Counted from the first letter of the stretch, positions 16,770 through 27,199 are shown. The stretch is 43,058 nucleotides of DNA from Acidobacteriota bacterium (GCA_023384575.1 JAHDVP010000028.1:29173-72230), one strand, 5' to 3'. Notes: generated from the sequence alone by a model not told the origin. Program-made: numbers and translations.

Positions 16770-17276
16770 ATGACGAACTCGTCACTCGACTCCTCGGCGC
16801 AGGTCCAGGCCGCGCTCGACGCGCTCGGCGTCCCCTTCGAGCGGCACGAGCACCCCGCGGTGTACACCGTCGACGAAGCGACGCGCCACTGGGCCGCCAT
16901 CGAGGCGACGCACTGCAAGAACCTGTTCCTTCGCAACAAGAAGGGCAACCGACACTACCTCGTCGTCGCGGAGCACACGAGGCCGGTGGACCTCGCGCGT
17001 CTGGCGACGCTCGTCGGCGACGATCGCCTCAGTTTCGCCTCACCGGAGCGTCTTCTGGCGCATCTCGGGCTGACGCCGGGATCGGTGTCGCCGTTTGGCC
17101 TCCTGAACGACGTGGCGGGCGCGGTGGTGGTCGTGGTCGACGCGGCGCTGCGGGAGGCGGCGCGCGTGGCCTTCCATCCGAACGTCAACACGGCGACCGT
17201 CGTCCTGTCGGGGGCCGACTTCGTCCGGTTCCTGGCGTCCCGGCCGAACGCGGTGCGCTGGGTCCGGCTGGGGTGA
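16770..17276 (+). CDS. Prolyl-tRNA editing protein (ProX/YbaK family)
   Basis: The protein is 168 aa. Family blocks are HPAVYTVDEATRHW, ATHCKNLFLRNKKGNRHYLVV with the conserved Lys of the editing site, LGLTPGSVSPFGLLND and FHPNVNTATVVLSGADFVRFL. This matches the stand-alone ProXp-ala type, which hydrolyses Ala-tRNA(Pro) made in error by ProRS, more than the short YbaK Cys-tRNA(Pro) type. ATG 16770 follows GGAGG (16754-16758) at 11 bases; GTG 16758 in frame is possible. It sits at the end of the reductase/ABC operon, supporting a proline-related theme. Confidence 0.9.
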   Translation: MTNSSLDSSAQVQAALDALGVPFERHEHPAVYTVDEATRHWAAIEATHCKNLFLRNKKGNRHYLVVAEHTRPVDLARLATLVGDDRLSFASPERLLAHLGLTPGSVSPFGLLNDVAGAVVVVVDAALREAARVAFHPNVNTATVVLSGADFVRFLASRPNAVRWVRLG

Positions 17277-17307
17277 GCGCGGGCCTGACGCAGCACGGCA
17301 ATTCCGC

Positions 17308-17336
17308 TTGACACGGCGCGGCGTCCTGGCGATGAT
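17308..17336 (+). promoter_or_regulatory. Promoter of the TetR-beta-oxidation operon
   Basis: A perfect TTGACA at 17308-17313 is followed after 17 bases by GATGAT (17331-17336). Predicted transcription would start near 17343, within the adjacent operator, so repressor binding should block initiation. Confidence 0.65.
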
Positions 17337-17338
17337 CC

Positions 17339-17356
17339 TGAATGAACGTCCATTCA
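17339..17356. promoter_or_regulatory. FadR(TetR)-type operator palindrome
   Basis: The 18-bp site TGAATGAACGTCCATTCA is palindromic at 8 of 9 base pairs. It closely matches the Bacillus FadR (TetR family) operator, usually written TGAATGA-N4-TCATTCA. It lies just 3' of the -10 box and covers the predicted transcription start and the first codons of the TetR gene, which indicates autorepression and control of the whole downstream operon. Confidence 0.75.
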
Positions 17357-18016
17357 GTGGAGGTCGTCCTGCCCGGCGTTCCGTCCGCCCGCCCCGAACG
17401 GCGTTCCCGTCCCGCCGCCGACCCGGCCCGTCCGCCCGCGGCCCGCGGCGACAAGCGCGAGGCGATCCTGCGGGCGGCCATCACCGTGTTCGCCCGGCGG
17501 GGCTTCTTCGGTGCGCAGGTCGCCGACATCGCCCGCGAGGCGGGCGTGGCGGCCGGCACGGTCTACCTCTACTTCCGCAGCAAGGACGACCTGCTCGTCT
17601 CGGTGTTCGAGCGGGTCATGCGCGAGGCGATCGACGAGGGCAACGCCGCGCTCGACGGCGTCGACGACCCGGTCGAGCGGCTGCGCCGCATCGCACGCGT
17701 CCACCTCGCGCGCATGGGACGCGACCGCGACGTCGCCATCGTCTTCCAGGTCGAGCTGCGGCAGTCGACGAAGTTCATGGAGCAGTTCTCGTCCATGCAG
17801 CTGCGCGAGTACCTCGGCGTCATCCGCGACGTCATCGCCGACGGGCAGGCCCGCGGCGCCTTCCGCGCGGGCCTCAGCCCCACCATCGCGGCGAAGATGC
17901 TCTTCGGCGCGCTCGACGAAATGGCCACCAACTGGATCCTGAGCCGCCGGCGGTACCCGCTCGCGGCCGATGCCGACGCCGTCGTCGACATCTTCATCAA
18001 CGGAGTGAAGGCCTGA
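17342..18016 (+). CDS. TetR family regulator, probable FadR-type beta-oxidation repressor
   Basis: The protein is 224 aa. A TetR N-terminal helix-turn-helix occupies about 38-84 (REAILRAAITVFARRGFFGAQVADIAREAGVAAGTVYLYFRSKDDLL). The all-helical ligand-binding region resembles fatty-acid-responsive TetR proteins (EQFSSMQLREYLGVIRDVIADGQARGAFR). The operator overlapping its start and the fadN-fadA-fadE genes behind it point to an acyl-CoA-responsive repressor. The first 36 residues are a Pro/Arg-rich extension. ATG 17342 lies within the operator and GTG 17357 directly after it is an alternative start. It overlaps the next gene by one base (TGATG). Function is inferred from context, operator and domain. 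Confidence 0.87.
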   Translation: MNVHSVEVVLPGVPSARPERRSRPAADPARPPAARGDKREAILRAAITVFARRGFFGAQVADIAREAGVAAGTVYLYFRSKDDLLVSVFERVMREAIDEGNAALDGVDDPVERLRRIARVHLARMGRDRDVAIVFQVELRQSTKFMEQFSSMQLREYLGVIRDVIADGQARGAFRAGLSPTIAAKMLFGALDEMATNWILSRRRYPLAADADAVVDIFINGVKA

Positions 18017-20295
18017 TGCGATCCGTAGCAGTGCTGGGCGCGGGCACCATGGGCGCGCAGATCGCCGCCCACCTCGCCAACGCCGGTGTGCCGGCGTTCC
18101 TCTTCGACCTGACCGAGCAGGTGGCCCGCGAGGGGCTCGAGCGCGCGCGCAAGCTGCGACCCGACCCCTTCTTCACGCCGGACGCCGCGGCGCTCGTCAC
18201 CGTCGGCGGCTTCGACACGCACCTCGACCGGCTGAAGGGGTGCGACTGGATCATCGAAGCCATCGTCGAGCGGCTCGACATCAAGCAGTCGCTGCTCGCG
18301 AAGGTCGAGGCGCACCGTGCGCCCGGGTCGATCGTCAGCTCGAACACGTCGGGCATCCCGATCGCCGCCATCGCCGAGGGTCGCTCCGACGACTTCCGCC
18401 GGCACTGGCTCGGCACGCACTTCTTCAATCCGCCGCGCTACCTGAAGCTCGTCGAGATCATCCCGACGCCCGACACCGATCCGGCCACGGTCGAGCGCAT
18501 CGCGCGCTTCGCCGACGTCCGGCTCGGCAAGGACGTGGTCGTCGCGAAGGACACGCCGAACTTCATCGCCAACCACATCGGCATGTACGGCGTGATGCGC
18601 ATCATGGACGCGCTCGCGTCGGGCGACTACACCGTCGAGGAGATCGACGCGATGACGGGCCCGGCGATCGGCCGGCCGAAGAGCGCGACGTTCAGGACGG
18701 TCGACATCGCCGGCCTCGACGTGCTCGGTCACGTGCTGCGCAACCTGGCCGACCGCGTGCCCGACGAAGCGACGCGGCGCCTCTTCACGCCGCCGCCGCT
18801 CGTCGACGACCTCCTGCAGCGGGGGTGGATCGGCGAAAAGGCGGGTCAGGGCTTCTACAAGCGGGTGAAGGGCGCCGGCGGCGGGAGCGAGATCCTCGCG
18901 CTCGACCCCAAGTCGATGGAATACCGGCCGCAGGCGAGGCCGAAGCTCGCGTCCATCGAGGCGGGCAAGGCGATCGACGACGCCGCCGAGCGGATCAGGA
19001 CGCTCTTCCTCGGCAAGGACAAGGTCGGCGGCTTCCTTCGCCAGACGCTCGGCAGCGCGCTCGTGTACACCGCGCGGGTCACCCCCGACATCGCCCACTC
19101 GATCGACGACGTCGACCGCGCCATGGCGGGAGGGTTCGGCTGGGAGCTCGGTCCGTTCGAGACCTGGGACGCCATCGGCATCAGGGAGGTGCTCGACGCG
19201 TGCGGGGTCACCGACGTGCCGCCGCTCGTGCAGGCACAGCTCGACAAGGGCCTGAATCGCTTCAGGGAGGGCCGTCTGCCCGCCAGGCTTCCCGAGCTGT
19301 CGATCCTCCGCGACGCGAAGTCCGCCTCACGGATCGTGAAGAAGAACGCCGGTGCGAGCCTGATCGATCTCGGCGATGGCGTGCTCTGCGCGGAGTTCCA
19401 CTCGAAGATGAACGCGATTGGGGGCGACACGCTGTCGATCCTGAACGCCGGCGTGAAGGAGGCCGAGGCGAACTTCCGCGCGCTCGTCATCGGAAACGAG
19501 TCGCCGGTGTTCTCGGCCGGCGCGAACCTGATGCTGCTGCTGCTCGAGGCCCAGGAGGGCAACTGGGACGAGGTGGACATGATGATCCGCGCGTTCCAGA
19601 ACGCGAACATGGGCCTGCGCCACGCGAACGTGCCCGTGGTCGCCGCGCCGGCGGGCCTCGCCCTCGGAGGCGGCTGCGAGATCATGCTGCACTGCGACCG
19701 CATCCAGGCCGCCGCCGAGACCTACGTCGGCCTCGTCGAGGTCGGCGTCGGGCTCATTCCCGGCGGGGGCGGCACCAAGGAGATGACCGCGCGCGCCGGC
19801 GACGGCGCGTCGCTCACGACCTTCCTCCTGCCGAAGATCCAGAAATCGTTCGAGAGCATCGGCATGGCCAAGGTCGCCACGAGCGCGGCCGATGCGCGGC
19901 GGATGTTCTACCTCCGCTCGGTCGACCGGATCTCGATGAACCGCGATCGCGCCATCAGCGACGCAAAAGCCCTTGCGCTGCAGCTCGCCGACGAGGGGTA
20001 TCAGCCGCCGCCGCCGCGCACGCAGATTGCGGTGGGGGGCGACACGGTGTTCTCGGCGCTCAAGCTCGGTCTGCACCTGATGGCCCGGGGCGGCTACATC
20101 AGCGACCACGACAAGCTGATCGGAACCAAGCTCGCCTGGATCATGTCGGGTGGATCGCTTCCCCACGCGGCATACGTGACCGAGCAGTACCTGCTCGACC
20201 TCGAGCGCGAGGCGTTCATCAGCCTGTGTGGCGAGCGGAAGACGCTCGAGCGCATCCAGCACATGTTGAAGACCGGCAAGCCGCTGAGGAACTGA
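18016..20295 (+). CDS. fadN: 3-hydroxyacyl-CoA dehydrogenase / enoyl-CoA hydratase (FadN type)
   Basis: The protein is 759 aa. The N-terminal dehydrogenase has the NAD motif GAGTMG (8-13), SSNTSGIPI and the catalytic-His region GTHFFNPPRYLKLVEIIP, then two C-terminal HAD domains. The last 300 residues are a crotonase domain: SPVFSAGANL, VPVVAAPAGLALGGGCEI with the first catalytic Glu, and VGLVEVGVGLIPGGGGTKEM with the second. The dehydrogenase-first order is that of Bacillus FadN, the reverse of E. coli FadB. It performs hydration and NAD-dependent oxidation in fatty-acid beta-oxidation. The start overlaps the TetR stop; the longer upstream reading of this frame is antisense or out of frame to TetR and is rejected. 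Confidence 0.94.
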   Translation: MRSVAVLGAGTMGAQIAAHLANAGVPAFLFDLTEQVAREGLERARKLRPDPFFTPDAAALVTVGGFDTHLDRLKGCDWIIEAIVERLDIKQSLLAKVEAHRAPGSIVSSNTSGIPIAAIAEGRSDDFRRHWLGTHFFNPPRYLKLVEIIPTPDTDPATVERIARFADVRLGKDVVVAKDTPNFIANHIGMYGVMRIMDALASGDYTVEEIDAMTGPAIGRPKSATFRTVDIAGLDVLGHVLRNLADRVPDEATRRLFTPPPLVDDLLQRGWIGEKAGQGFYKRVKGAGGGSEILALDPKSMEYRPQARPKLASIEAGKAIDDAAERIRTLFLGKDKVGGFLRQTLGSALVYTARVTPDIAHSIDDVDRAMAGGFGWELGPFETWDAIGIREVLDACGVTDVPPLVQAQLDKGLNRFREGRLPARLPELSILRDAKSASRIVKKNAGASLIDLGDGVLCAEFHSKMNAIGGDTLSILNAGVKEAEANFRALVIGNESPVFSAGANLMLLLLEAQEGNWDEVDMMIRAFQNANMGLRHANVPVVAAPAGLALGGGCEIMLHCDRIQAAAETYVGLVEVGVGLIPGGGGTKEMTARAGDGASLTTFLLPKIQKSFESIGMAKVATSAADARRMFYLRSVDRISMNRDRAISDAKALALQLADEGYQPPPPRTQIAVGGDTVFSALKLGLHLMARGGYISDHDKLIGTKLAWIMSGGSLPHAAYVTEQYLLDLEREAFISLCGERKTLERIQHMLKTGKPLRN

Positions 20296-20306
20296 CAGGA
20301 GGGCTG

Positions 20307-20333
20307 GTGACGCTGACGAATCCCCAGGGGTAG
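20307..20333 (+). other. Short ORF (8 codons) after a strong SD, stopped by TAG in the next gene's frame
   Basis: AGGAGGG (20297-20303) stands at ideal distance from GTG 20307, which opens VTLTNPQG and then meets TAG at 20331-20333. Two codons further, in the same frame, GTG 20340 begins the alpha/beta hydrolase. It may be a leader peptide with reinitiation, or the true N-terminus of the hydrolase interrupted by a nonsense change or sequencing error. Confidence 0.45.
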
Positions 20334-20339
20334 AGGCCA

Positions 20340-21149
20340 GTGATCGACATCGGGTCGGGTCCTCCGCTCGTCGTCCTGCCCGGCATCCAGGGACGCTGGG
20401 AGTGGATGCAGCCCGCGCTCGATGCCCTCGCGGTCCACTGCCGCGTCGTCAGCTTCTCGCTGTGCGGGGAGCACGGAACCGGCGTGCGTCTGACCACGCG
20501 ACAGGGGTTCGACGCCCACGTGGAACACGTCGATCGCGTGCTCCACGTGCTGGGGGTCGATGCCGCCGCCATCTGCGGGGTGTCGTTCGGCGGGTGGGTG
20601 GCCCTGCGCTTCGCCGCCAGGCGAGCCGAGCGAGTGAGGGCACTCGTGCTGGCCTCGGCGATCGGCCCGCGCTGGCGGCCCGACGAGCAGCAGGTGCGGT
20701 ACATGCGTTCGCCGAATCTGTCGCTGCCGGCCTTCGTGCTGGCGGCGCGCGCCCGGCTCCGGCCGGAGTTGTGCGAGGCGCTTCCCGATCGGGTCGAGCG
20801 CTGGCGGTTCGTCAGGCGGCACCTAACGCGCATCGTGATGCACCCGGCCTCGCCGAGGCTGATGGCACGGCGGGTCGCGCTCGGCATGCAGGAGGACTTC
20901 GTGCAGGACTGCCAGCGAATCGAGGTGCCGACCCTGGTGGTCACGGGTGAGCCGCACCTCGACCGCGTAGTCCCGGTCACGAGCACGAGGGAGTATCTCG
21001 ACGAGATTCGCGGGGCGCAGGGCGCGACGCTCGGGTCGACCGGCCATGTCGGGCTCCTCACCCGCCCTGACCCGTGGGCGGCGATCGTCGGCGGGTTCGT
21101 GAGGAAGGTCGCTGGCCTCGAGCCCATCGGAGACGGGCGGGGCCGGTGA
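20340..21149 (+). CDS. Alpha/beta hydrolase
   Basis: The protein is 269 aa. It opens at the first strand (IDIGSGPPLVVLPGIQGRWEWM) and has the nucleophile elbow GVSFGG in AAICGVSFGGWVALRFA, an acid-loop region VTGEPHLDRVVP and a late His in STGHVGLL, so the catalytic triad seems complete. The substrate is unknown. Position between fadN and fadA suggests a thioesterase or lipase-type enzyme in lipid use, which is inference. The only good ribosome-binding site is 37 bases upstream, before a GTG whose frame is closed by TAG, so the start at GTG 20340 is uncertain. Confidence 0.82.
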   Translation: MIDIGSGPPLVVLPGIQGRWEWMQPALDALAVHCRVVSFSLCGEHGTGVRLTTRQGFDAHVEHVDRVLHVLGVDAAAICGVSFGGWVALRFAARRAERVRALVLASAIGPRWRPDEQQVRYMRSPNLSLPAFVLAARARLRPELCEALPDRVERWRFVRRHLTRIVMHPASPRLMARRVALGMQEDFVQDCQRIEVPTLVVTGEPHLDRVVPVTSTREYLDEIRGAQGATLGSTGHVGLLTRPDPWAAIVGGFVRKVAGLEPIGDGRGR

Positions 21150-21781
21150 AGACGATGCGCGTCGATCTCGAAGGACCGGCGGGGCGTCTCGAGGCGCTGA
21201 TCGATCTCCCGGTGGGCGCGCCGCTCGCCGCGGCGGTCGTCGCACACCCGCACCCGCAGTACGGCGGGACGCTGCAGTCGCGCGTCGTGCACGAGATCGC
21301 GAAGGGGCTCGCGCGTGCCGGCGCGGCCGTCCTGCGGTTCAACTTCAGGGGCGTCGGACGGAGCGCGGGAGCCTTCGACGGCGGCCCGGGCGAGCTCGCC
21401 GACTTCAGGGCCGCGCTCGAGGCGCACGCGCAGCGTCACCCGGGCCTGCCATTGTGGGCAGGAGGCTACTCGTTCGGCGCCTGGGTCGCCATGACGATGG
21501 GCGCGACCGACCCGGGGGTGACCGCGCTCGTCGGCGTGGCGCCACCAGTCGAGCACTACGACTTCACGGTGCTCGTCGACAGCCTGACGCCGAAGTTCTT
21601 CATCGTCGCGGAAGACGATGCCGTGTGCCGGCCGTCGGCCGTGAGACGGTTCTACGCCCAGGTCGCCGAGCCGAAGGAGCTCGTGCTCGTCGAGGGCGCC
21701 GGTCACGGGTTCGATGGCCGGTCCACCGAGGTCGGTGACCTCGTGGAGGGCCTGATCGGTCACCTGGAGGCGGAGGGCTGA
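21146..21781 (+). CDS. Alpha/beta hydrolase (COG2945-like)
   Basis: The protein is 211 aa. The block [29 protein letters not shown] is diagnostic of this small hydrolase family. [12 protein letters not shown] follows, then the nucleophile elbow [11 protein letters not shown], the acid region [11 protein letters not shown] and the catalytic His in [12 protein letters not shown] 21146 overlaps the previous stop (GTGA), typical of translational coupling; ATG 21155 is the alternative. Like its neighbour it probably hydrolyses an ester or thioester linked to fatty-acid use, but no substrate can be assigned. Confidence 0.85.
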   Translation: MKTMRVDLEGPAGRLEALIDLPVGAPLAAAVVAHPHPQYGGTLQSRVVHEIAKGLARAGAAVLRFNFRGVGRSAGAFDGGPGELADFRAALEAHAQRHPGLPLWAGGYSFGAWVAMTMGATDPGVTALVGVAPPVEHYDFTVLVDSLTPKFFIVAEDDAVCRPSAVRRFYAQVAEPKELVLVEGAGHGFDGRSTEVGDLVEGLIGHLEAEG

Positions 21782-21845
21782 CGCCGCCTGCGCAGATGAT
21801 GACATCGCGATGCGCGAGGCGTGTCGCGAGACGAGGGAGCAGACC

Positions 21846-23024
21846 ATGAAAGACGCCGTGATTGTCTCCGCTGTCCGCACCGCCGTCGGCAAAGCCCCCA
21901 ATGGCACCCTGCGAACGACCCGGCCCGACGACCTCGGGGCGATCGTGATCGCCGAGGCCATGCGCCGGGCCCCTGGACTCGATCCCGCCGAGGTCGACGA
22001 CGTCATCATGGGCTGCGCGATGCCCGAGGGCGAGCAGGGGATGAACGTCGCGCGCATCGCGAGCCTTCGGGCGGGTCTGCCCGTTGCCGCCTCGGCCGTC
22101 ACCGTGAACCGCTTCTGCTCGTCGGGGCTGCAATCGATCGCTTACGGGGCCGAGCGCATCATGTGCGGCTTCACCACGACCGTGGTCGCCGGCGGCACCG
22201 AGTCGATGAGCCTCATCCCGATGGGCGGACTGAAGATCTCACCCAACCCGTCGCTCGTCGACAGCTACCCGGACGTCTACCTGTCGACGGGGCTCGTCGC
22301 CGAGAACCACGCGCGTGAGTCGCAGATCTCCCGGGAGGAGCAGGACGCGTTCGCCCTGAAGAGCCACCAGCGGGCGGTCGCGGCGATCGACGCCGGCCGC
22401 TTCAAGGACGAGATCGTCCCGGTGCCCGTGCGGACGGTCGTGGCGGGCAACGGCCGCAGGCCCACCGTGACGGAGGTGATGTTCGACACCGACGAGGGGC
22501 CACGTCGCGATACGTCGGTTGAAGCCCTCGGCAAGCTGCGCCCGGCCTTCCACGCGAAGGGCTCGGTCACCGCCGGCAACTCGTCGCAGATGAGCGACGG
22601 CGCGGCGGCCGTGGTGGTCATGGAGGCCGCCCGGGCGCGCGCGCTCGGCCTCGAGCCCCTCGCCCGGTTCGTCGTCTACGCGACGGCGGGCGTCGAGCCG
22701 GAGCGCTTCGGTGTCGGTCCGGTGCCTGCGATCCGCAAGGCGCTGGCGCTGTCCGGTCTGACGCTCGACCAGATGGACCTGATCGAACTGAACGAGGCGT
22801 TCGCGGCGCAGGCCCTGGCCTGCCTGCGCGAGCTGCCGATCGACCCGGAACGCCTGAACGTGAACGGCGGGGCCATCGCGCTGGGGCACCCGCTCGGCTG
22901 CACCGGCGCGAAGCTCGCGACGACGCTGCTCCACGAGATGAAGCGCCGGCAGGTGCGTTACGGCATGGTGACGATGTGCGTGGGCGGTGGCATGGGCGCC
23001 GCAGGTATCTTCGAACGGCTCTGA
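21846..23024 (+). CDS. fadA: Acetyl-CoA acyltransferase (3-ketoacyl-CoA thiolase)
   Basis: The protein is 392 aa, the normal thiolase length. The acyl-accepting cysteine lies in [11 protein letters not shown] (about 90), the catalytic His in [17 protein letters not shown] and the second Cys in [17 protein letters not shown]. The N-terminus [19 protein letters not shown] is typical. It cleaves 3-ketoacyl-CoA with CoA, the last step of each beta-oxidation round, acting with the FadN-type enzyme. GAGGGAG precedes ATG 21846 at good spacing. Confidence 0.96.
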   Translation: MKDAVIVSAVRTAVGKAPNGTLRTTRPDDLGAIVIAEAMRRAPGLDPAEVDDVIMGCAMPEGEQGMNVARIASLRAGLPVAASAVTVNRFCSSGLQSIAYGAERIMCGFTTTVVAGGTESMSLIPMGGLKISPNPSLVDSYPDVYLSTGLVAENHARESQISREEQDAFALKSHQRAVAAIDAGRFKDEIVPVPVRTVVAGNGRRPTVTEVMFDTDEGPRRDTSVEALGKLRPAFHAKGSVTAGNSSQMSDGAAAVVVMEAARARALGLEPLARFVVYATAGVEPERFGVGPVPAIRKALALSGLTLDQMDLIELNEAFAAQALACLRELPIDPERLNVNGGAIALGHPLGCTGAKLATTLLHEMKRRQVRYGMVTMCVGGGMGAAGIFERL

Positions 23025-23095
23025 ACCGGAATCCTGGGGGAGGTGGCCGGCACGACGGGGCCGGCCCCGGACGGCGAGACGAACTGGAGGCTGTG

Positions 23096-24870
<1,775 letters not shown>

Positions 24871-24871
<1 letters not shown>

Positions 24872-25536
24872 TGTGGTGTAGCGGCTCCCTGCACTCCTTC
24901 GCCCCGGCCGCGCGGCGTCCCGCATCGATCGGGCGCCGCGCCGGCGGGATCCTCGCCGTCGCGACCGCCCTCCTCGTCACGGCCTGCAGCCCGACGACGC
25001 AACCCGCGCCGTACGCCGAACGGCTCGCGTCGCAGCGCACCGCCAAGGATGCGTTCTTCCGAACGGCTCCGGACTCGCCGATCCTGCCGGCCGACCGCGA
25101 CCGGTTCCTGCCGCTCGCCTACTACCCCATCGACGAGGCCTTCGTCGTCGGCGCATCGCTCGCGCCCTCGGAACGCGAGCCAGCCATGGAGATGCCCACA
25201 TCGACGGGCCAGCGGCGCCAGATGCGGCGCGCGGGCTCGCTGCAGTTCTCCCTGCGCGGCCAGCCGCTCGCGCTGACCGCCTTCGTCGAGGCCAGCGCGC
25301 CCGACATGAACCGCCTCTTCCTGCCGTTCGGCGACATGACCAACGGCACCGAGACCTATCCCGCCGGGCGTTACCTGGACCTCGATCGCACGCCGACGGG
25401 CCTGTACACGATCGACTTCAACAAGGCGTATCACCCCTACTGCTACTACAACGAGACCTACGATTGCCCGTATCCCCCGCCCGAGAATCGCCTGCCGGTC
25501 CTCGTGCGCGCTGGCGAACGGGTCCGGGAACACTGA
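24871..25536 (+). CDS. DUF1684 lipoprotein
   Basis: The protein is 221 aa. A signal segment (about 25-41) ends in a lipobox-like LVTAC, so the mature lipoprotein would begin at Cys. The C-terminal half is clear DUF1684: FLPFGDMTNGTETYPAGRYLDL, TIDFNKAYHPYCYYNETYDCPYPPPENRLPV, with paired conserved cysteines. The biochemical role of DUF1684 is not established to my knowledge. TATCTT (24859-24864) ends six bases before the start and could give an internal leaderless transcript. Otherwise it is coupled to fadE by TAATG and to the HAD gene by TGATG. Confidence 0.85.
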
Positions 25537-26231
25537 TGGGCTGGCCAGCCGCGGTCGTCTTCGATTTCGACGGCGTCATCGCCGACAGCGAGCCTCTGCA
25601 CCTCCGTGCGTTCCAGCGCGTGCTGGCCGAGTACGGGGCCACGCTCACGCCCGAGGACTACGACCGGCACTTCCTGGGCTACAACGACGAGGACGGGTTC
25701 GCGGCCATGGCCGAGCGCTACGCGATCGCACTCGACGACCGCGGCGTCGAGCCCCTCGTCGAACGCAAGGTGGCGCTCATGCCCGAGCTGCTGCGAGCGC
25801 CCGATGTCCTCTTCTCCGGGGCGGCCGAGTCGGTGCGCCGGTTCGCGCAGGCGGTCCCACTCGCGATCGCCTCGGGGGCGAAGCGTCCCGAGATCGAACT
25901 CGTCCTCGACGCGCAGGGGCTCGCGGGGTACTTCCACGCCATCGTCGCCTCGGGGGAGACCGCGCGCAGCAAGCCGTGGCCCGACCCGTATCGTGCCGCC
26001 GTGGCCCGACTCGTCGAGCTGGGGGTCGTCGCCGCCGACCTCGCCCCCACGCGCATCGTCGCCATCGAGGACTCCATCTGGGGCATCGAGTCGGCGCAGG
26101 CCGCGGGCCTGCGCTGCGTCGCCGTCGCCACCTCGTACCCGCCAGAGAAGCTGACGGTCGCCGACCTCGTCGTTCGCCAGCTCGACGATCTCACGATCGA
26201 CGATCTCGGACGCCTCGTGGGGGCGGCGTGA
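25536..26231 (+). CDS. HAD-superfamily phosphatase (beta-phosphoglucomutase-like)
   Basis: The protein is 231 aa. Motif I FDFDGVIADSE (about 9-19) carries the nucleophile Asp; the helical cap follows; motif II is IASGAK, motif III includes the Lys in ARSKPWPDPY, and motif IV is IVAIEDSIWGIESAQAAG. This is subclass IA, the group of phosphoglycolate phosphatase and beta-phosphoglucomutase, but the substrate is not determined. Start ATG 25536 overlaps the DUF1684 stop, and its own stop overlaps GTG of the next gene (GTGA). Confidence 0.92.
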   Translation: MGWPAAVVFDFDGVIADSEPLHLRAFQRVLAEYGATLTPEDYDRHFLGYNDEDGFAAMAERYAIALDDRGVEPLVERKVALMPELLRAPDVLFSGAAESVRRFAQAVPLAIASGAKRPEIELVLDAQGLAGYFHAIVASGETARSKPWPDPYRAAVARLVELGVVAADLAPTRIVAIEDSIWGIESAQAAGLRCVAVATSYPPEKLTVADLVVRQLDDLTIDDLGRLVGAA

Positions 26232-27112
26232 TCGACAACGCCACGCGTTCGGCCCTGCTCGCGGCCGCGCAGAGCCAGGGCGAGAGCGGCCTGCTCACGG
26301 CCACGCTGGCCCTCCCGCGCATCGAACGACACGAGGTCAACGCCGAACGAGTCCTCACCCGGCTGACGCGGCTCGGTGCCGTCGCGACGTCACGCGTCGA
26401 GCGCCTGAGCGCCGCAGGGGCGCGCGAGCAGGTCGAGGCGCTGAACACGCTGCTTTTCGAGGAGGAAGGCTTTCACGGCAATACCGAGCAGTACGATGAC
26501 CCGCGGAACAGCTTCATCGACGAGGTCCTCGAACGCCGGACGGGCATCCCCATCTCGCTTGCCGTCGTGTACATGGAAGTCGCCAGACGGGCCGGTGTCC
26601 TCGTCGAGGGAGTGAATTTCCCGGGTCATTTCCTGCTGCGCGTGCCGGCCTCGCGCCGCGATGGCGAGCCGCGCGACCTCATCGTCGACCCGTTCCACGG
26701 GGGTCGCCTGCTGTCGGAAGCCGACTGCCGTCAGCTGCTCCGGCGGCATCTCGGCGACGATGCGGCGTACGACCCGAAGCTGCTCGCGCCAGCCAGCACG
26801 CGCCAGATCGTCGTGCGCATGCTGACCAACCTCAAGCGCCTGTACGTGTCGATGCGTTCGTTTCCCCAGGCACGCGCGGCCGTCGACCTGATCGTGCTGC
26901 TCGACCCGCTCGCGCTCGGCGAACTCCGCGACCGCGGGCTGCTCGCCTATCATCTGCGCGACTTCACGGCGGCGCTGAGGGACCTCGAAGCCTACCTGCG
27001 CAGCTCCTCGCTGACGAGCAGCGGCGCCGAAGACGAGGAAACCGCCGAAGACTACCGCCAGATCTGGGAGCACGTGAAGACCCTGCGGCGGCGCGTCGCG
27101 GGCTTCAACTGA
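26228..27112 (+). CDS. SirB1-like transglutaminase/TPR protein
   Basis: The protein is 294 aa. The transglutaminase-like region contains LNTLLFEEEGFHGNTEQYDDPRNSFIDEVLERRTGIPISLAVVYMEVARRAGV, the SirB1 hallmark, and the region GVNFPGHFLLRV and IVDPFHGGRLL. The usual catalytic Cys position appears as Ser in GIPISLAVVY, as is common in this family, so it may not be a protease. TPR-like helices make up the C-terminus. It begins at GTG 26228, overlapping the HAD stop, and ends the long overlapping gene chain. Confidence 0.88.
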   Translation: MIDNATRSALLAAAQSQGESGLLTATLALPRIERHEVNAERVLTRLTRLGAVATSRVERLSAAGAREQVEALNTLLFEEEGFHGNTEQYDDPRNSFIDEVLERRTGIPISLAVVYMEVARRAGVLVEGVNFPGHFLLRVPASRRDGEPRDLIVDPFHGGRLLSEADCRQLLRRHLGDDAAYDPKLLAPASTRQIVVRMLTNLKRLYVSMRSFPQARAAVDLIVLLDPLALGELRDRGLLAYHLRDFTAALRDLEAYLRSSSLTSSGAEDEETAEDYRQIWEHVKTLRRRVAGFN

Positions 27113-27122
27113 CGAGGTTGGA

Positions 27123-27199
27123 CACGCCGGGGGCGGACCGCCCCCGCCGAAGCGACGGCGGTTCCCGAAGGCCCAGGCGGGGGCAAGAACCCCGGCGTG
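27123..27199. repeat. Nested inverted repeats between convergent genes
   Basis: A perfect 10-bp outer pair, CACGCCGGGG 27123-27132 and CCCCGGCGTG 27190-27199, encloses further stems: CGGGGGC/GCCCCCG (27128-27134 with 27140-27146, overlapping the outer arm) and CGCCG/CGGCG (27145-27149 with 27156-27160). The site separates the convergent SirB1-like and M20 genes. It may be a two-way terminator or a dispersed palindromic repeat. Confidence 0.5.
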
